A model generated the notes under the pieces. That model saw only the letters and a list, made by a program, of their open reading frames with translations. It was not told where the DNA came from and searched no databases. A stretch of DNA of 64,000 bases, from NCBI GenBank assembly GCA_947503765.1, contig CANNFA010000005.1, forward strand, positions 210,490 to 274,489, written 5' to 3'. Every line of letters starts with the position of its first letter. Position 1 is the first letter of the stretch. The position numbers were made by a program, and so were the translations under genes. The stretch is from an uncultured Paracoccaceae bacterium. GTDB taxonomy: Bacteria > Pseudomonadota > Alphaproteobacteria > Rhodobacterales > Rhodobacteraceae. Positions 9,142-18,007 of the stretch are shown here, piece by piece.

Positions 9142-9170
9142 GCGGAAAGGCGGCGGGTCCGCCTTTCCGC
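9142..9170 (+). other. 12-bp perfect stem-loop between binding-protein and permease genes
   Basis: The arms GCGGAAAGGCGG (9142-9153) and CCGCCTTTCCGC (9159-9170) pair perfectly around the loop CGGGT. No T-run follows. Similar hairpins after binding-protein genes in ABC operons stabilise the upstream mRNA or reduce read-through, so the binding protein is made in excess over the membrane subunits. That role is inferred from position. Confidence 0.75.
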
Positions 9171-9221
9171 CCGGCCCGGCGCACAGGATCCTTCAGGGGC
9201 GCCGAACAGGGGGCGAGAGAC

Positions 9222-10244
9222 ATGAAATTCAAGACCTTCATCGCCTTCGTCGGCCCGTCGCTGTTCATGATGGTGCTGTTCATCGCCTTTCCGCTGGTCA
9301 GCGTCTTTACCCAGAGCTTCTACAACAAAAGCCAGGAATTCGAGCGGGTGGAGGTCGAAACCTGCACCCCCGGCTTTCCGACCCAGACCTGCGTGACAGA
9401 GGTGAAAAGCCGCCCCGTGCTGGACGAGAACGGCAATGTGCGCACCACCACCGAATTCGTCGGCCTTCAGGCCTATCGCGACGTGCTGGAACTGGACCGC
9501 GCCGGTGCCGCCGTTCGCGCAGGCAGCTGGTCGCAGCTGATGACCATCGACTTCTGGAAGGCGCTGCGCTTTACCCTGACCTTCACGCTGCTGACCCTGC
9601 CGCTGGTGATCGGCGTCGGTCTGGCCATTGCGCTGGCGGTCAACAACGCGGTCCGTTCGCTGCGCGGGCCGGTGATCTTCATCTCGCTTCTGCCGTTCAT
9701 CATCACGCCGGTGATCGGTGCGCTGTCGATCCGCTGGCTGTTCATCGGCGACGGGATCCTGACGGCGTTCCTCGAATGGTGGCTGGCGCGCGACATCGCC
9801 ATGTTCGCGCAGGGCTGGACCATCGAGGTGATGATGCTGCTCTACCGGGTGTGGCATGTCGCGCCCTTCGCGTTCGTGATCTTCTATGCCGGGCTACAGA
9901 CGGTGAACCAGGACACGCTGGAAAGCGCGATCATCGACGGCGCCAACCGCTGGCAGCGGCTGCGCTATGTCATCGTGCCGCACCTGATGCCGCTGATCAT
10001 CTTCATTGCACTGATCCACCTGATGGATTGCTACCGCGTGTTCGAAGAGATCGTCGGCTTTTCCAGCCAGGCGCATGTGATTTCGCTGCAATGGCTGACC
10101 TACGATTTCCTGACGCCGGACGACGCGGGCAACCGCGCGATTTCCCGCGCCTCGGCCAGCGCCATGCTGACGATGATCGGGATCGTGCTGCTGCTGATCC
10201 TGCCGCTGCGCCGCACCTGGCGCGACCACAAGGGGGCGCACTGA
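9222..10244 (+). CDS. Sugar ABC transporter permease (MalF type)
   Basis: This 340-residue inner-membrane permease has a first membrane segment at about residues 7-28. A periplasmic loop of roughly 75 residues follows, carrying two cysteines (CTPGFPTQTC), and then about five further segments. The cytoplasmic EAA-like loop (SAIIDGANRWQRLRYVIVP), which docks onto the ATPase, is clear. It ends one base before the start of the partner permease gene, as in standard CUT1 operons. Confidence 0.9.
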   Translation: MKFKTFIAFVGPSLFMMVLFIAFPLVSVFTQSFYNKSQEFERVEVETCTPGFPTQTCVTEVKSRPVLDENGNVRTTTEFVGLQAYRDVLELDRAGAAVRAGSWSQLMTIDFWKALRFTLTFTLLTLPLVIGVGLAIALAVNNAVRSLRGPVIFISLLPFIITPVIGALSIRWLFIGDGILTAFLEWWLARDIAMFAQGWTIEVMMLLYRVWHVAPFAFVIFYAGLQTVNQDTLESAIIDGANRWQRLRYVIVPHLMPLIIFIALIHLMDCYRVFEEIVGFSSQAHVISLQWLTYDFLTPDDAGNRAISRASASAMLTMIGIVLLLILPLRRTWRDHKGAH

Positions 10245-10245
10245 C

Positions 10246-11403
10246 ATGTCGACACCCAGGGCAATGCGTCAATCGCTGGCACTCAGGCTCGGCTCCGCGG
10301 GGTTCCTGACCTTCTGGTGCATCGTCGCGGCCTTCCCGATCGTCTGGATCGGGGTGATGAGCGTCAAGTCCCCGGTCGATGCCTTCGCCTCCAACCCGCT
10401 GGACGTGATCATGGGTCCGGTCACCCGCGCCGGCGGCAACGGGCTGTCGGTGATCGGCATCGTGCTGGGGCTGGCGGTGCTGTACATGTCGGGCCGGTTC
10501 GCGATGCGCAACCTGCCGCAGATGGTGGCACGCTTCACCCAGCCGGGCACGGTCCTGCTGGGCTGGGTCATCGCCACGCTCGGCTTTGCCGTCCTGTTCA
10601 TCGTGCTGTTCTTCGCGGTGCTGCCGGTGATCCTGTCGGGGCTGAACGCCATCGCCGGCCCGCTGGGCAATCCGGTTCTGGGCCTGACCACCGAACACTA
10701 CCAGGCGGTCTGGGTCGAAAACGCCTTCTACCGCAACTTCGTCAACTCGCTGATCGTGACAACCGGCGTCGTCACCGTGTCGCTGACCGTGGGCACGCTG
10801 GCGGGATACGGCCTGGCGCGGTCCGGGTCCAACCTGGCGTTCTGGCTGCTGATCCTGGCGCTGATCTTTCGCGCCCTGCCGCATTCGGTGCTGGTGGCGG
10901 GATATCTGCCGGTCTTCATCAACTCGTCCGAGATCCTGCGCCCGGTCTTCGGCGACGCGGCGCCCACGCTTTACGGCCAGCCCTATGCGGTGATCGCGGT
11001 GCTGGTGGCGATCAACCAGCCCTTTACGATCTGGATGCTGCGGTCGTTCTTCCACAACATCCCGACCGAGCTGGACGAAGCCGCGCGCGTCGACGGGTGC
11101 AGCCATTTCCAGGCCTTCCGGCGGGTCATCATGCCGGTGATGTGGCCCGGCGTCATCACCACCGGGCTGTTCAGCTTCCTGCTGGGCTACAACGACTTTC
11201 TGGTGACGTCGCTGCTGCTGGATGCGCAGAACCAGACCATGGTTCCGGCGATCGCCAGCTATTTCAACCGCGAGACGACGACCACCGACCAGGTCGAGGC
11301 GATCGCCGCCGCCGTGTCGATCACCGCGCCGCTGTTCCTGCTGGTGATGGTCTTCCAGCGGCAGATCGTGTCGGGCCTGACCGCCGGCGCGGTGAAGGGA
11401 TGA
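10246..11403 (+). CDS. Sugar ABC transporter permease (MalG type) with an extra membrane insertion
   Basis: This second CUT1 permease carries the EAA loop DEAARVDGCSHFQAFRRVI. At 385 residues it is about 100 longer than typical MalG proteins (near 280). The extra length lies after the first membrane segment, at about residues 55-145. There, two additional hydrophobic stretches (around GIVLGLAVLYM and VIATLGFAVLFIVLFF) precede the usual TTEHYQAVW region. The insertion is in frame and unbroken, so it seems a real variant rather than a frameshift. The stop overlaps a possible upstream ATG of the next gene. Confidence 0.88.
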   Translation: MSTPRAMRQSLALRLGSAGFLTFWCIVAAFPIVWIGVMSVKSPVDAFASNPLDVIMGPVTRAGGNGLSVIGIVLGLAVLYMSGRFAMRNLPQMVARFTQPGTVLLGWVIATLGFAVLFIVLFFAVLPVILSGLNAIAGPLGNPVLGLTTEHYQAVWVENAFYRNFVNSLIVTTGVVTVSLTVGTLAGYGLARSGSNLAFWLLILALIFRALPHSVLVAGYLPVFINSSEILRPVFGDAAPTLYGQPYAVIAVLVAINQPFTIWMLRSFFHNIPTELDEAARVDGCSHFQAFRRVIMPVMWPGVITTGLFSFLLGYNDFLVTSLLLDAQNQTMVPAIASYFNRETTTTDQVEAIAAAVSITAPLFLLVMVFQRQIVSGLTAGAVKG

Positions 11404-11471
11404 CGCAAGGGCCCGCCGCCATGGCCGGGCCGGGCCGGGACAGAAATCGAGCAATACCCAAGGATACCGAG

Positions 11472-12017
11472 ATGAAAGGCACAAGGCCTGAACAAGCGGT
11501 GCTCAGCCGCGACACCGACATGACGAAGACCGATGAAACCCGCGGCGTGATCGAGGGCATGGTGGACGGTCTCAACGACCACCGCATCGCCGATATCGGC
11601 GCGTTCTTCGCCGAGGGGTTCCGCTGGATGGGCAATACCGGCTGCGGCACCAAGACCGGTCTGAAGGAGTTTCAGGATAACTGGCAGCGCCCGTTCCAGG
11701 CGGCGTTCTCGGACAAGGTCTGCATCGACGAGGCGCGGCTTTTCATGGGCGAATGGGCCGCCGCCTTCGGCCGGCAGGAGGCGGTGCATTCCGGCCCCTT
11801 CATGGGCGTGGCCCCTACCGGCAAGCGGGTGGAGATCCGGTACATGGATTTCTGGAAGGTCGTGGACGGCAAGATCACCGACAACTGGGTGATGGTGGAT
11901 TTCCCGCATGTCCTGGCGCAGCTTGGCGTCGACGTGTTCGGCGGCGAGGGCTGGGAAGCCTTCGACCGCGGCGAAAAGACCCCGCCGCGCCCCGCCACCG
12001 AAGGGGCCACGGCATGA
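11472..12017 (+). CDS. Single-domain SnoaL-like / NTF2-fold protein (family member B)
   Basis: This 181-residue protein has one SnoaL-like domain (about residues 20-165). It shares the block YMDFWK, DNWVMVDF and QLGVDVFG with the C-terminal halves of the proteins at 5654-6640 and 12014-13072. The start at 11472 is favoured by AAGGA at 11460-11464. An ATG at 11400 overlapping the permease stop is possible but lacks a comparable site. Its 3' end overlaps the next gene (ATGA). A cyclase, isomerase or dehydratase on the imported compound is conceivable, but no catalytic residues can be asserted. Confidence 0.75.
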   Translation: MKGTRPEQAVLSRDTDMTKTDETRGVIEGMVDGLNDHRIADIGAFFAEGFRWMGNTGCGTKTGLKEFQDNWQRPFQAAFSDKVCIDEARLFMGEWAAAFGRQEAVHSGPFMGVAPTGKRVEIRYMDFWKVVDGKITDNWVMVDFPHVLAQLGVDVFGGEGWEAFDRGEKTPPRPATEGATA

Positions 12018-13072
12018 GCGCGCGCGACAGGCACAGTATTCACAAGCACCGCATCGCCCCCCTGCGCGCGGCGATGTACGATTTCACTGAAAGCGGCGTG
12101 CGCGCCGCCCTGGCCGATCTCGCCGCGCCGGACGCCATGTTCCGCCTTGCCTTCCCGTTCGGCGACATGGCCGGGCCGGATGCGTTCTACGACAATGCGC
12201 TCGCCCCGCTTTTCGCCGCCATTCCCGATCTGGAACGGCGCGATCACATCGTCATGGCCGGTCCCACGCCCGAGGGCGCCGACTGGGTCGGTTGCGGCGG
12301 CTATTACACCGGCACCTTCGCCGCGCCCTGGCTGGACATTCCGGCCACCGGCCATGTCGTCCACATGCGGTTCCACGAATTCTACCGCTTCGAGGATGGC
12401 CGCGTGACCGAGATGCAGGCGCTCTGGGACATCCCCGAGGTGATGATGCAGGCCGACGCCTGGCCCATGGTCCCCTCGCTGGGGCGCGAATGGCATGTGC
12501 CGGGGCCGGCCACGCAGGACGGACTGGTGCCCGGCCCGTGGGACGAGGCGCGTGGCATGGCCACCTGCCGGCATATCATCGACATGCTGGAGCATATGAA
12601 ACGCCACCCCGCGCAGGGTGGCCCCGAGGTCATGGAGATGCCGCGTTTCTGGCACCCGAAGATGATGTGGTACGGCCCCGCCGGCATCGGCACCGGCCGC
12701 GGTATCGAGGGCTTCCGCAACTGGCACCAGATCCCGTTCCTGCAAGGGATGCCCGACCGGGGCGCCTATGTGGACGAGATCGAATACCACTTCTTCGGCG
12801 ACGGCGAGTATGCCGGCGTCACCGGCTGGCCCGACATGATCCAGACGATCACTCATGACGGCTGGCTCGGCATCCCGCCGGTGGGCGGGCGCATCACCAT
12901 GCGCAGCCTCGATTTCTGGCGGTTGGAGGACGGGCTGATCCGCGAGAACTGGGTGCTGGTGGACCTGCTGGACATGTATGCCCAGATCGGCGTCGATGTG
13001 TTCGGCCGGATGCGCATGTTCAACAAGGCGCGCCCCGGCTTCGATTCTGAAACCGGGAGAACCCTGTCATGA
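12014..13072 (+). CDS. Double-domain SnoaL-like / NTF2-fold protein (family member C)
   Basis: This 352-residue protein has two SnoaL-like domains, at about residues 15-165 and 190-340. The second contains WYGPAGIGTG, TGWPDM, LDFWR and ENWVLVDL, and closely resembles the second domain of the divergent protein at 5654-6640. The start overlaps the previous stop (ATGA) and the end overlaps the SDR gene. Conserved His, Trp and Asp residues around FHEFYRF and QALWDIPE could line a pocket. The biochemical role is unknown. Confidence 0.75.
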   Translation: MSARDRHSIHKHRIAPLRAAMYDFTESGVRAALADLAAPDAMFRLAFPFGDMAGPDAFYDNALAPLFAAIPDLERRDHIVMAGPTPEGADWVGCGGYYTGTFAAPWLDIPATGHVVHMRFHEFYRFEDGRVTEMQALWDIPEVMMQADAWPMVPSLGREWHVPGPATQDGLVPGPWDEARGMATCRHIIDMLEHMKRHPAQGGPEVMEMPRFWHPKMMWYGPAGIGTGRGIEGFRNWHQIPFLQGMPDRGAYVDEIEYHFFGDGEYAGVTGWPDMIQTITHDGWLGIPPVGGRITMRSLDFWRLEDGLIRENWVLVDLLDMYAQIGVDVFGRMRMFNKARPGFDSETGRTLS

Positions 13073-13833
13073 GCCTGCCACGCACCCCCTCTTTCCGTCT
13101 GGACGGCCGCCGCGCGCTGGTGACCGGCGCCTCCTCGGGCATCGGCGCGGCCTGCGCCGTGGCATTGGCAGAGGCCGGGGCCGAGGTCACGCTCGCCGCC
13201 CGCAGCCAGGACAAGCTCGATGCGCTGGCGGCCGAGATGGCCGATGCGGGCATGAAAGCGCATGTCCTGCCGCTCGACGCCGCCGACGTGACCGCGACGG
13301 AGGCGGCGGTGCGGGACAACGGCCCGTTCGACATCCTCGTGAACTCCGCCGGGATGGCGCGGCACGGCCCGGCCCTCGACACGGCCGAGGCGGATTTCGA
13401 CGTCACCGCCGATCTGAATGTCAAGGGCGCGTATTTCCTGACCCGCGCGGTCGCGGCCGGGCTGATCGCCGCCGGCAAGCCCGGCAGCCTGATCAACATC
13501 TCCAGCCAGATGGCGCATGTCGGAGGCATCGAGCGCGCGGTGTATTGCGCCACGAAACACGCGGTCGAGGGCTTCACCAAGGCGATGGCGATCGAATGGG
13601 GGCCGCACCGGGTGCGCGTCAACACGATCTGCCCGACCTTCATCCGCACCGCCCTGACCGAGGCGACCTTCGCCGACCCCAACAAGCGCCGCTGGATCGA
13701 GGACAAGATCAAGCTCGGCCGCGCCGGCGAGGTCGAGGATATCATGGGTGCGGTGGTGTTCCTCGCCTCGGACGCGGCGGCGCTGATCACCGGCACGTCG
13801 CTGCTGGTCGATGGCGGCTGGACGGCGGAATGA
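13069..13833 (+). CDS. Short-chain dehydrogenase/reductase
   Basis: This 254-residue classical SDR has the nucleotide-binding motif TGASSGIG (about residues 19-26), the catalytic YCATK motif with upstream Ser in NISSQ, and the C-terminal TGTSLLVDGGW ending. It probably oxidises or reduces an alcohol/ketone with NAD(P). It is nested in the ABC/SnoaL operon, overlapping both neighbours by four bases, so it most likely acts on the imported substrate or a derivative made by the SnoaL-like proteins. Confidence 0.88.
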   Translation: MSLPRTPSFRLDGRRALVTGASSGIGAACAVALAEAGAEVTLAARSQDKLDALAAEMADAGMKAHVLPLDAADVTATEAAVRDNGPFDILVNSAGMARHGPALDTAEADFDVTADLNVKGAYFLTRAVAAGLIAAGKPGSLINISSQMAHVGGIERAVYCATKHAVEGFTKAMAIEWGPHRVRVNTICPTFIRTALTEATFADPNKRRWIEDKIKLGRAGEVEDIMGAVVFLASDAAALITGTSLLVDGGWTAE

Positions 13834-14849
13834 CGCGGGACAAGGTCACATCGGTCGATGTCGCCCGCCGCGCCGGGGTCAGCCAGTCGGCGGTGAGCCG
13901 GGTCTTCACGCCCGGCGCCTCGGCGTCGAAGGCGACCATCGACAAGGTGCGCAAGGCGGCGGCAGAGCTTGGCTATCGCCCCAACGCCATCGCCCGCGCG
14001 ATGATCACCGGCAAGAGCCGGATCATCGGGCTGGTGGTCGCCTATCTCGACAACCAGTTCTACCCGGTGGCGGTCGACCGCCTCAGCCGGGTGCTGCAGG
14101 AACGCGGCTATCACATCCTCGTCTTCATGGTGTCGCAGCGGCAGGACGGCATCGACAGGATCGTGCAGGAACTGCTGGATTACCAGGTGGACGGGATCGT
14201 CACCGCCTCGGTCGAGATGTCGGATGTCCTGACCGGCCTTTGCGAGGCGGCGGGGATCCCGGTGGTCATGTTCAATCGCGCGCAGGACGACACGCGGCTT
14301 TCGGCCGTCACCTCGGACAATATCGCGGGGGCGCGCGCGGTGGCGAATTTCCTGGTGGCCGGCGGGCATGACCGCATCGCCCATATCGCCGGCTGGCAGG
14401 ACACCACCACGGGGCGCGACCGCGCAATCGGCCTGGCCGAAGGACTGGACGCGCACGGGATGGAGCCCGTCGCGGTGGTCGACGGCGAATATGACCGCGA
14501 CACCGCCGCCGCCCTGACGCGCGAGATGTTCGGCACCGCGGGCCGGCCCGACGCGGTGTTCGTGGGCAACGACCACATGGCCTTTGCCGTGATGGACGTG
14601 CTGCGGTTCGAGCTGGGCCTGTCGGTGCCCGGCGACGTGTCGGTGGTCGGCTATGACGACGTTCCGATCGCCGGCTGGCCGGCCTACGACCTGACCACGG
14701 TGCGCCAGCCGGTGGGCCGCATGGTGGCAGAGACCGTCGATCTTCTACTTGGCCGGATCGAGGGCGACCACGCACCGCGCCATATCCGCATTCCCGGCCC
14801 GCTGGTAATCCGCGGCTCTGCCCGCAAGCCCAAGGGGTTCGCACCATGA
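13830..14849 (+). CDS. LacI-family transcriptional regulator (ABC/SnoaL operon)
   Basis: This 339-residue regulator has an N-terminal helix-turn-helix (SVDVARRAGVSQSAVSRVF) and hinge-helix (RPNAIARAMITGKS), then a periplasmic-binding-protein-like effector domain ending near QPVGRMVAETVDLLL. The start ATG overlaps the SDR stop. Its recognition residues SQSAVSR are identical to those of the LacI protein at 33625, implying similar operators. Likely targets are the site at 6715-6728 ahead of its own operon and perhaps 24780-24793. It lies inside the operon it would control, so its own level would follow induction. Confidence 0.88.
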   Translation: MTRDKVTSVDVARRAGVSQSAVSRVFTPGASASKATIDKVRKAAAELGYRPNAIARAMITGKSRIIGLVVAYLDNQFYPVAVDRLSRVLQERGYHILVFMVSQRQDGIDRIVQELLDYQVDGIVTASVEMSDVLTGLCEAAGIPVVMFNRAQDDTRLSAVTSDNIAGARAVANFLVAGGHDRIAHIAGWQDTTTGRDRAIGLAEGLDAHGMEPVAVVDGEYDRDTAAALTREMFGTAGRPDAVFVGNDHMAFAVMDVLRFELGLSVPGDVSVVGYDDVPIAGWPAYDLTTVRQPVGRMVAETVDLLLGRIEGDHAPRHIRIPGPLVIRGSARKPKGFAP

Positions 14850-15859
14850 GAGGGTTCGACCCCGAATGGCGGGACGTGCCGCATTTCATCAACGGCGTGA
14901 CCCGCCGCATCTGGGAGGATCGGCAGATCGGCAGCCTTCGGCAGCTTTACGCGCCGGGGCTGATCGTGCGCTCGCCGGCCGGCGTGGTGGTGGACAACAC
15001 CAACGTCATCGCCGCCACCATGGCCACGCTGGCCGAATTTCCCGACCGCGAATTGCCGGGCGAGGATGTCATCTGGTGCGCCGATCCCGCCGGCGCAACC
15101 GACACCTCGGATGCCTTTCTGTCCTCGCATCGGCTGATCTGCTGGGCCACCCATGCGGGCGCGGGCATGTACGGCGCGCCGACCGGGCGGCGCGTGATCT
15201 ACCGCATCCTCGCCGATTGCGCGATCCGCGACAATGCCATCTACGACGAATGGCTGGTGCGCGACCAGGCGGCCATCCTGCGGCAGATGGGGCTGGACGT
15301 GGTGGACTGGACCCGCGATCTGATCGCGCGCGAGGGTGGGCCCGAGGCCTGCGTCAAACCCCTGACGCCGGAAACCGACATTCCCGGCCCCTATGCCGGG
15401 CGCGGCAATGAAGAGGAATGGGGCACGCTTCTGGCCGGGATCCTGCGCGGCATCATGGCCGCCGAGATGGACGCGATCCCGCGCCATTACGACCGCGCGG
15501 CGCGGCTGCACTATCCCGGCGGGCAGGACGCCCACGGCCGGGCCGAGGCCGACAGGTTCTGGATGGGCCTGCGCGCTGCGCTCCCCCATGCGGATTTCAC
15601 GATCGACCACGTTATCGGGCGGGATGACCCGATGCACCCGCCGCGCGCCGCGATTCGCTGGTCGCTTTGGGGGCGGCATGACGGCTGGGGCCGGTACGGC
15701 CGGCCCACCGGCGCGCAGGTCCATGTCATGGGCATCACCCATGCCGAATTCGGCCCGAACGGGGAAACCGGCAAACCCGCGATCCGGGCCGAGTACACGC
15801 TGATCGACGAAACCGCGATCTGGAAACAGATCCTGCTGCAGACGGGGCAACACGAATGA
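14846..15859 (+). CDS. Double-domain SnoaL-like 'ester cyclase' type protein (family member D)
   Basis: This 337-residue protein belongs to a different SnoaL subgroup from the three upstream members. Landmarks are MATLAEFPDR, GEDVIW, DEWLVRD, a central REGGPE linker, then IRWSLWGRHDGWG, GRPTGA and HVMGITHAE. It has two NTF2-like halves joined by the linker near residue 170. It is a clear tandem paralogue of the next gene; by eye about half of the aligned N-terminal residues are identical. Both gene ends overlap the neighbours by four bases. Function is unknown. Confidence 0.75.
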   Translation: MRGFDPEWRDVPHFINGVTRRIWEDRQIGSLRQLYAPGLIVRSPAGVVVDNTNVIAATMATLAEFPDRELPGEDVIWCADPAGATDTSDAFLSSHRLICWATHAGAGMYGAPTGRRVIYRILADCAIRDNAIYDEWLVRDQAAILRQMGLDVVDWTRDLIAREGGPEACVKPLTPETDIPGPYAGRGNEEEWGTLLAGILRGIMAAEMDAIPRHYDRAARLHYPGGQDAHGRAEADRFWMGLRAALPHADFTIDHVIGRDDPMHPPRAAIRWSLWGRHDGWGRYGRPTGAQVHVMGITHAEFGPNGETGKPAIRAEYTLIDETAIWKQILLQTGQHE

Positions 15860-16845
15860 AGGGCTTTTCGGAGAACTGGGCCGACTTTCCGGATTACATC
15901 CTAGGCATCACGCGCGAAATCTGGGAAGGGCGCGGCATCGCCACGCTGAACCATTATTACGCGGACGATATCCCGGTGCGCACCCCGATGGGCGTGACGC
16001 GCGGCAACCAGGGCACCATCGCCGCGACCATGGCGACGCTGGCCGAGTTTCCCGACCGCCAGCTTCTGGGCGAGGATGTGATCTGGTCGGGCGATCCGGA
16101 GGGAGGCTACCTGTCCTCGCACCGCATCCTCAGCACCGGCACCCACCGCCATGACGGCGCCTTCGGGCCGGCCACCGGCAAGCGTTTCGCGATCCGGGTG
16201 ATCGCCGATTGCGCGGCGCGCGAGGATACCATCTTCGACGAATGGCTGGTGCGCGATTACGGCGGCATCGTGCGGCAACTGGGGATGGAGCCGCGCGCCT
16301 ATGCACAAAGCCTGATCGCGGCCGAGGGCGGGCCGGAATCTGCGGCGAAACCCTTCGCTCCCGCACGCGACGTGAAAGGCGACTACACGGGCACCGGCAA
16401 CGCCAATGAATGGGGTGCGCGCTACGAGGAGACGCTGATCCGCATCATGCACACCGATTTCGCACATGTCCTGTCCGCCTATGACCGCGCCGCCATCGGT
16501 GAATTTCCGGGCGCGCAGACCCTCATCGGCCGCGACGCCATCGCCGAAAGCTGGCTGCGCCTGCGCGCCGCCTTTCCGTCCGCCACCTTCCGCGTGCATC
16601 ACCGGATCGGCATGGAGGCCGGCGCCATGCCCGCGCGCGCCGCGATCCGCTGGTCGCTGGACGGGGTGCATGACGGCTGGGGCGCGTTCGGCCGCCCGAC
16701 CGGCGCGCCGGTGCATGTGATGGGGATCAGCCACGCCGAGTACGGCCCCTACGGGCCGGGCGGGATCGGGCTGCGCCGCGAATACGTGCTGTATGACGAA
16801 GTGGCGATCTGGAAGCAGATCCTGCTGCATACCGGCGAGATCTGA
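15856..16845 (+). CDS. Double-domain SnoaL-like 'ester cyclase' type protein (family member E)
   Basis: This 329-residue tandem paralogue of the preceding protein keeps the same landmarks: MATLAEFPDR, GEDVIW, DEWLVRDY, AAEGGPE, IRWSLDGVHDGWG, GRPTGA and MGISHAEYGP. It lacks about five residues around position 80. The duplication followed by divergence suggests either a heteromeric complex or two successive steps on related intermediates. The start overlaps the previous stop (ATGA). No enzymatic activity can be assigned. Confidence 0.75.
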   Translation: MKGFSENWADFPDYILGITREIWEGRGIATLNHYYADDIPVRTPMGVTRGNQGTIAATMATLAEFPDRQLLGEDVIWSGDPEGGYLSSHRILSTGTHRHDGAFGPATGKRFAIRVIADCAAREDTIFDEWLVRDYGGIVRQLGMEPRAYAQSLIAAEGGPESAAKPFAPARDVKGDYTGTGNANEWGARYEETLIRIMHTDFAHVLSAYDRAAIGEFPGAQTLIGRDAIAESWLRLRAAFPSATFRVHHRIGMEAGAMPARAAIRWSLDGVHDGWGAFGRPTGAPVHVMGISHAEYGPYGPGGIGLRREYVLYDEVAIWKQILLHTGEI

Positions 16846-16882
16846 CCCCCTGCCCCACGCGACCGACGAAAGGAGTTACCCC

Positions 16883-18007
16883 ATGCCCCCCGTCTTGACC
16901 ACCCATGTCGGCAGCCTGCCGCGCACGCAGGATGTCGTCGATTTCATCTTCGCCCGCGAGCGGGGCGAGGATTACGACCCCGCCGCCTTCGACGCCTGCA
17001 TGACCCGCGCCGTCTCGCGCACCGTCGCCCGGCAGGTGGACGCCGGGATCGACATCGTGTCCGACGGCGAGACGTCGAAGATCAGCTACGCCACCTATGT
17101 CAAGGACCGCTATACCGGGTTCGACGGCGACAGCCCGCGCAACGCGCCCGCCGATCTCACACTGTTCCCCGGCTTCCTCGAACGCATCGCGCAGGAAGGC
17201 GGCACGCCGCAATATGCCCGCCCGATGTGCGTGGGCGAGGTCCGCTCGAAGGGCCAGGGAGAGCTGGAAAAGGACATCGCCAACCTCAAGGCGGCGATGG
17301 CGGAACACGGCGCCGCGCGCGGCTTCATGAACGCCGCCTCGCCGGGCGTGATCTCTCTGTTCCTGCAGAACGATTACTACAAGACGCGCGAGGCCTATCT
17401 TGCCGCGCTGGCCGATGCGATGAAGGCGGAATACGAGACGATCGTCGCCGCCGGGCTTGACCTGCAACTCGACTGCCCCGATCTCGCGCTGTCGCGGCAC
17501 ATGCTGTTTGCCGATCTCGACGATTCCGAATTCGTCAAGGTCGCCGAGGCGAATGTCGAGGCGCTGAACCACGCGCTGTCCGGCGTGCCCGAGGACAAGG
17601 TGCGCGTGCATATCTGCTGGGGAAATTACGAAGGCCCGCATGTCTGCGACATCCCCATGGCGCGGATGTTCGACACGCTGATGGGCACGAAGGCGCGCTA
17701 CCTGCTGTTCGAGACGTCCAATCCCCGCCACGGCCACGAATGGGAAGTGTTCCGCGACCGCGCCGCCGACATCCCGGAAAACAAGGTGCTGGTCCCCGGC
17801 GTGGTCGACACCACCACCAATTTCGTCGAGCATCCCGAACTGGTGCGCCAGCGGATCGAGCGGTTCACCGCCATCGTCGGAGCCGAAAGGGTGATCGCCG
17901 GATCCGATTGCGGCTTCGGCACCTTTGCCGGCTTCGGCGCGGTCGATCCCGACATCGCCTATGCCAAGCTCGCCGCGCTGGCCGAAGGCGCGGCGCTGGC
18001 GACATGA
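16883..18007 (+). CDS. MetE C-terminal-like zinc-dependent methyl/alkyl transferase
   Basis: This 374-residue protein is related to the C-terminal catalytic half of cobalamin-independent methionine synthase and to epoxyalkane:coenzyme M transferase. It starts with TTHVGSLPRT. The expected zinc ligands are present: His243 and Cys245 in VHICWG, and Cys343 in SDCGFG. The length fits a single TIM barrel without the N-terminal MetE half. AGGAG at 16871-16875 precedes the ATG. In this operon it more likely activates a thiol to attack or accept a group from the catabolic substrate than makes methionine. That role is inference. Confidence 0.8.
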   Translation: MPPVLTTHVGSLPRTQDVVDFIFARERGEDYDPAAFDACMTRAVSRTVARQVDAGIDIVSDGETSKISYATYVKDRYTGFDGDSPRNAPADLTLFPGFLERIAQEGGTPQYARPMCVGEVRSKGQGELEKDIANLKAAMAEHGAARGFMNAASPGVISLFLQNDYYKTREAYLAALADAMKAEYETIVAAGLDLQLDCPDLALSRHMLFADLDDSEFVKVAEANVEALNHALSGVPEDKVRVHICWGNYEGPHVCDIPMARMFDTLMGTKARYLLFETSNPRHGHEWEVFRDRAADIPENKVLVPGVVDTTTNFVEHPELVRQRIERFTAIVGAERVIAGSDCGFGTFAGFGAVDPDIAYAKLAALAEGAALAT

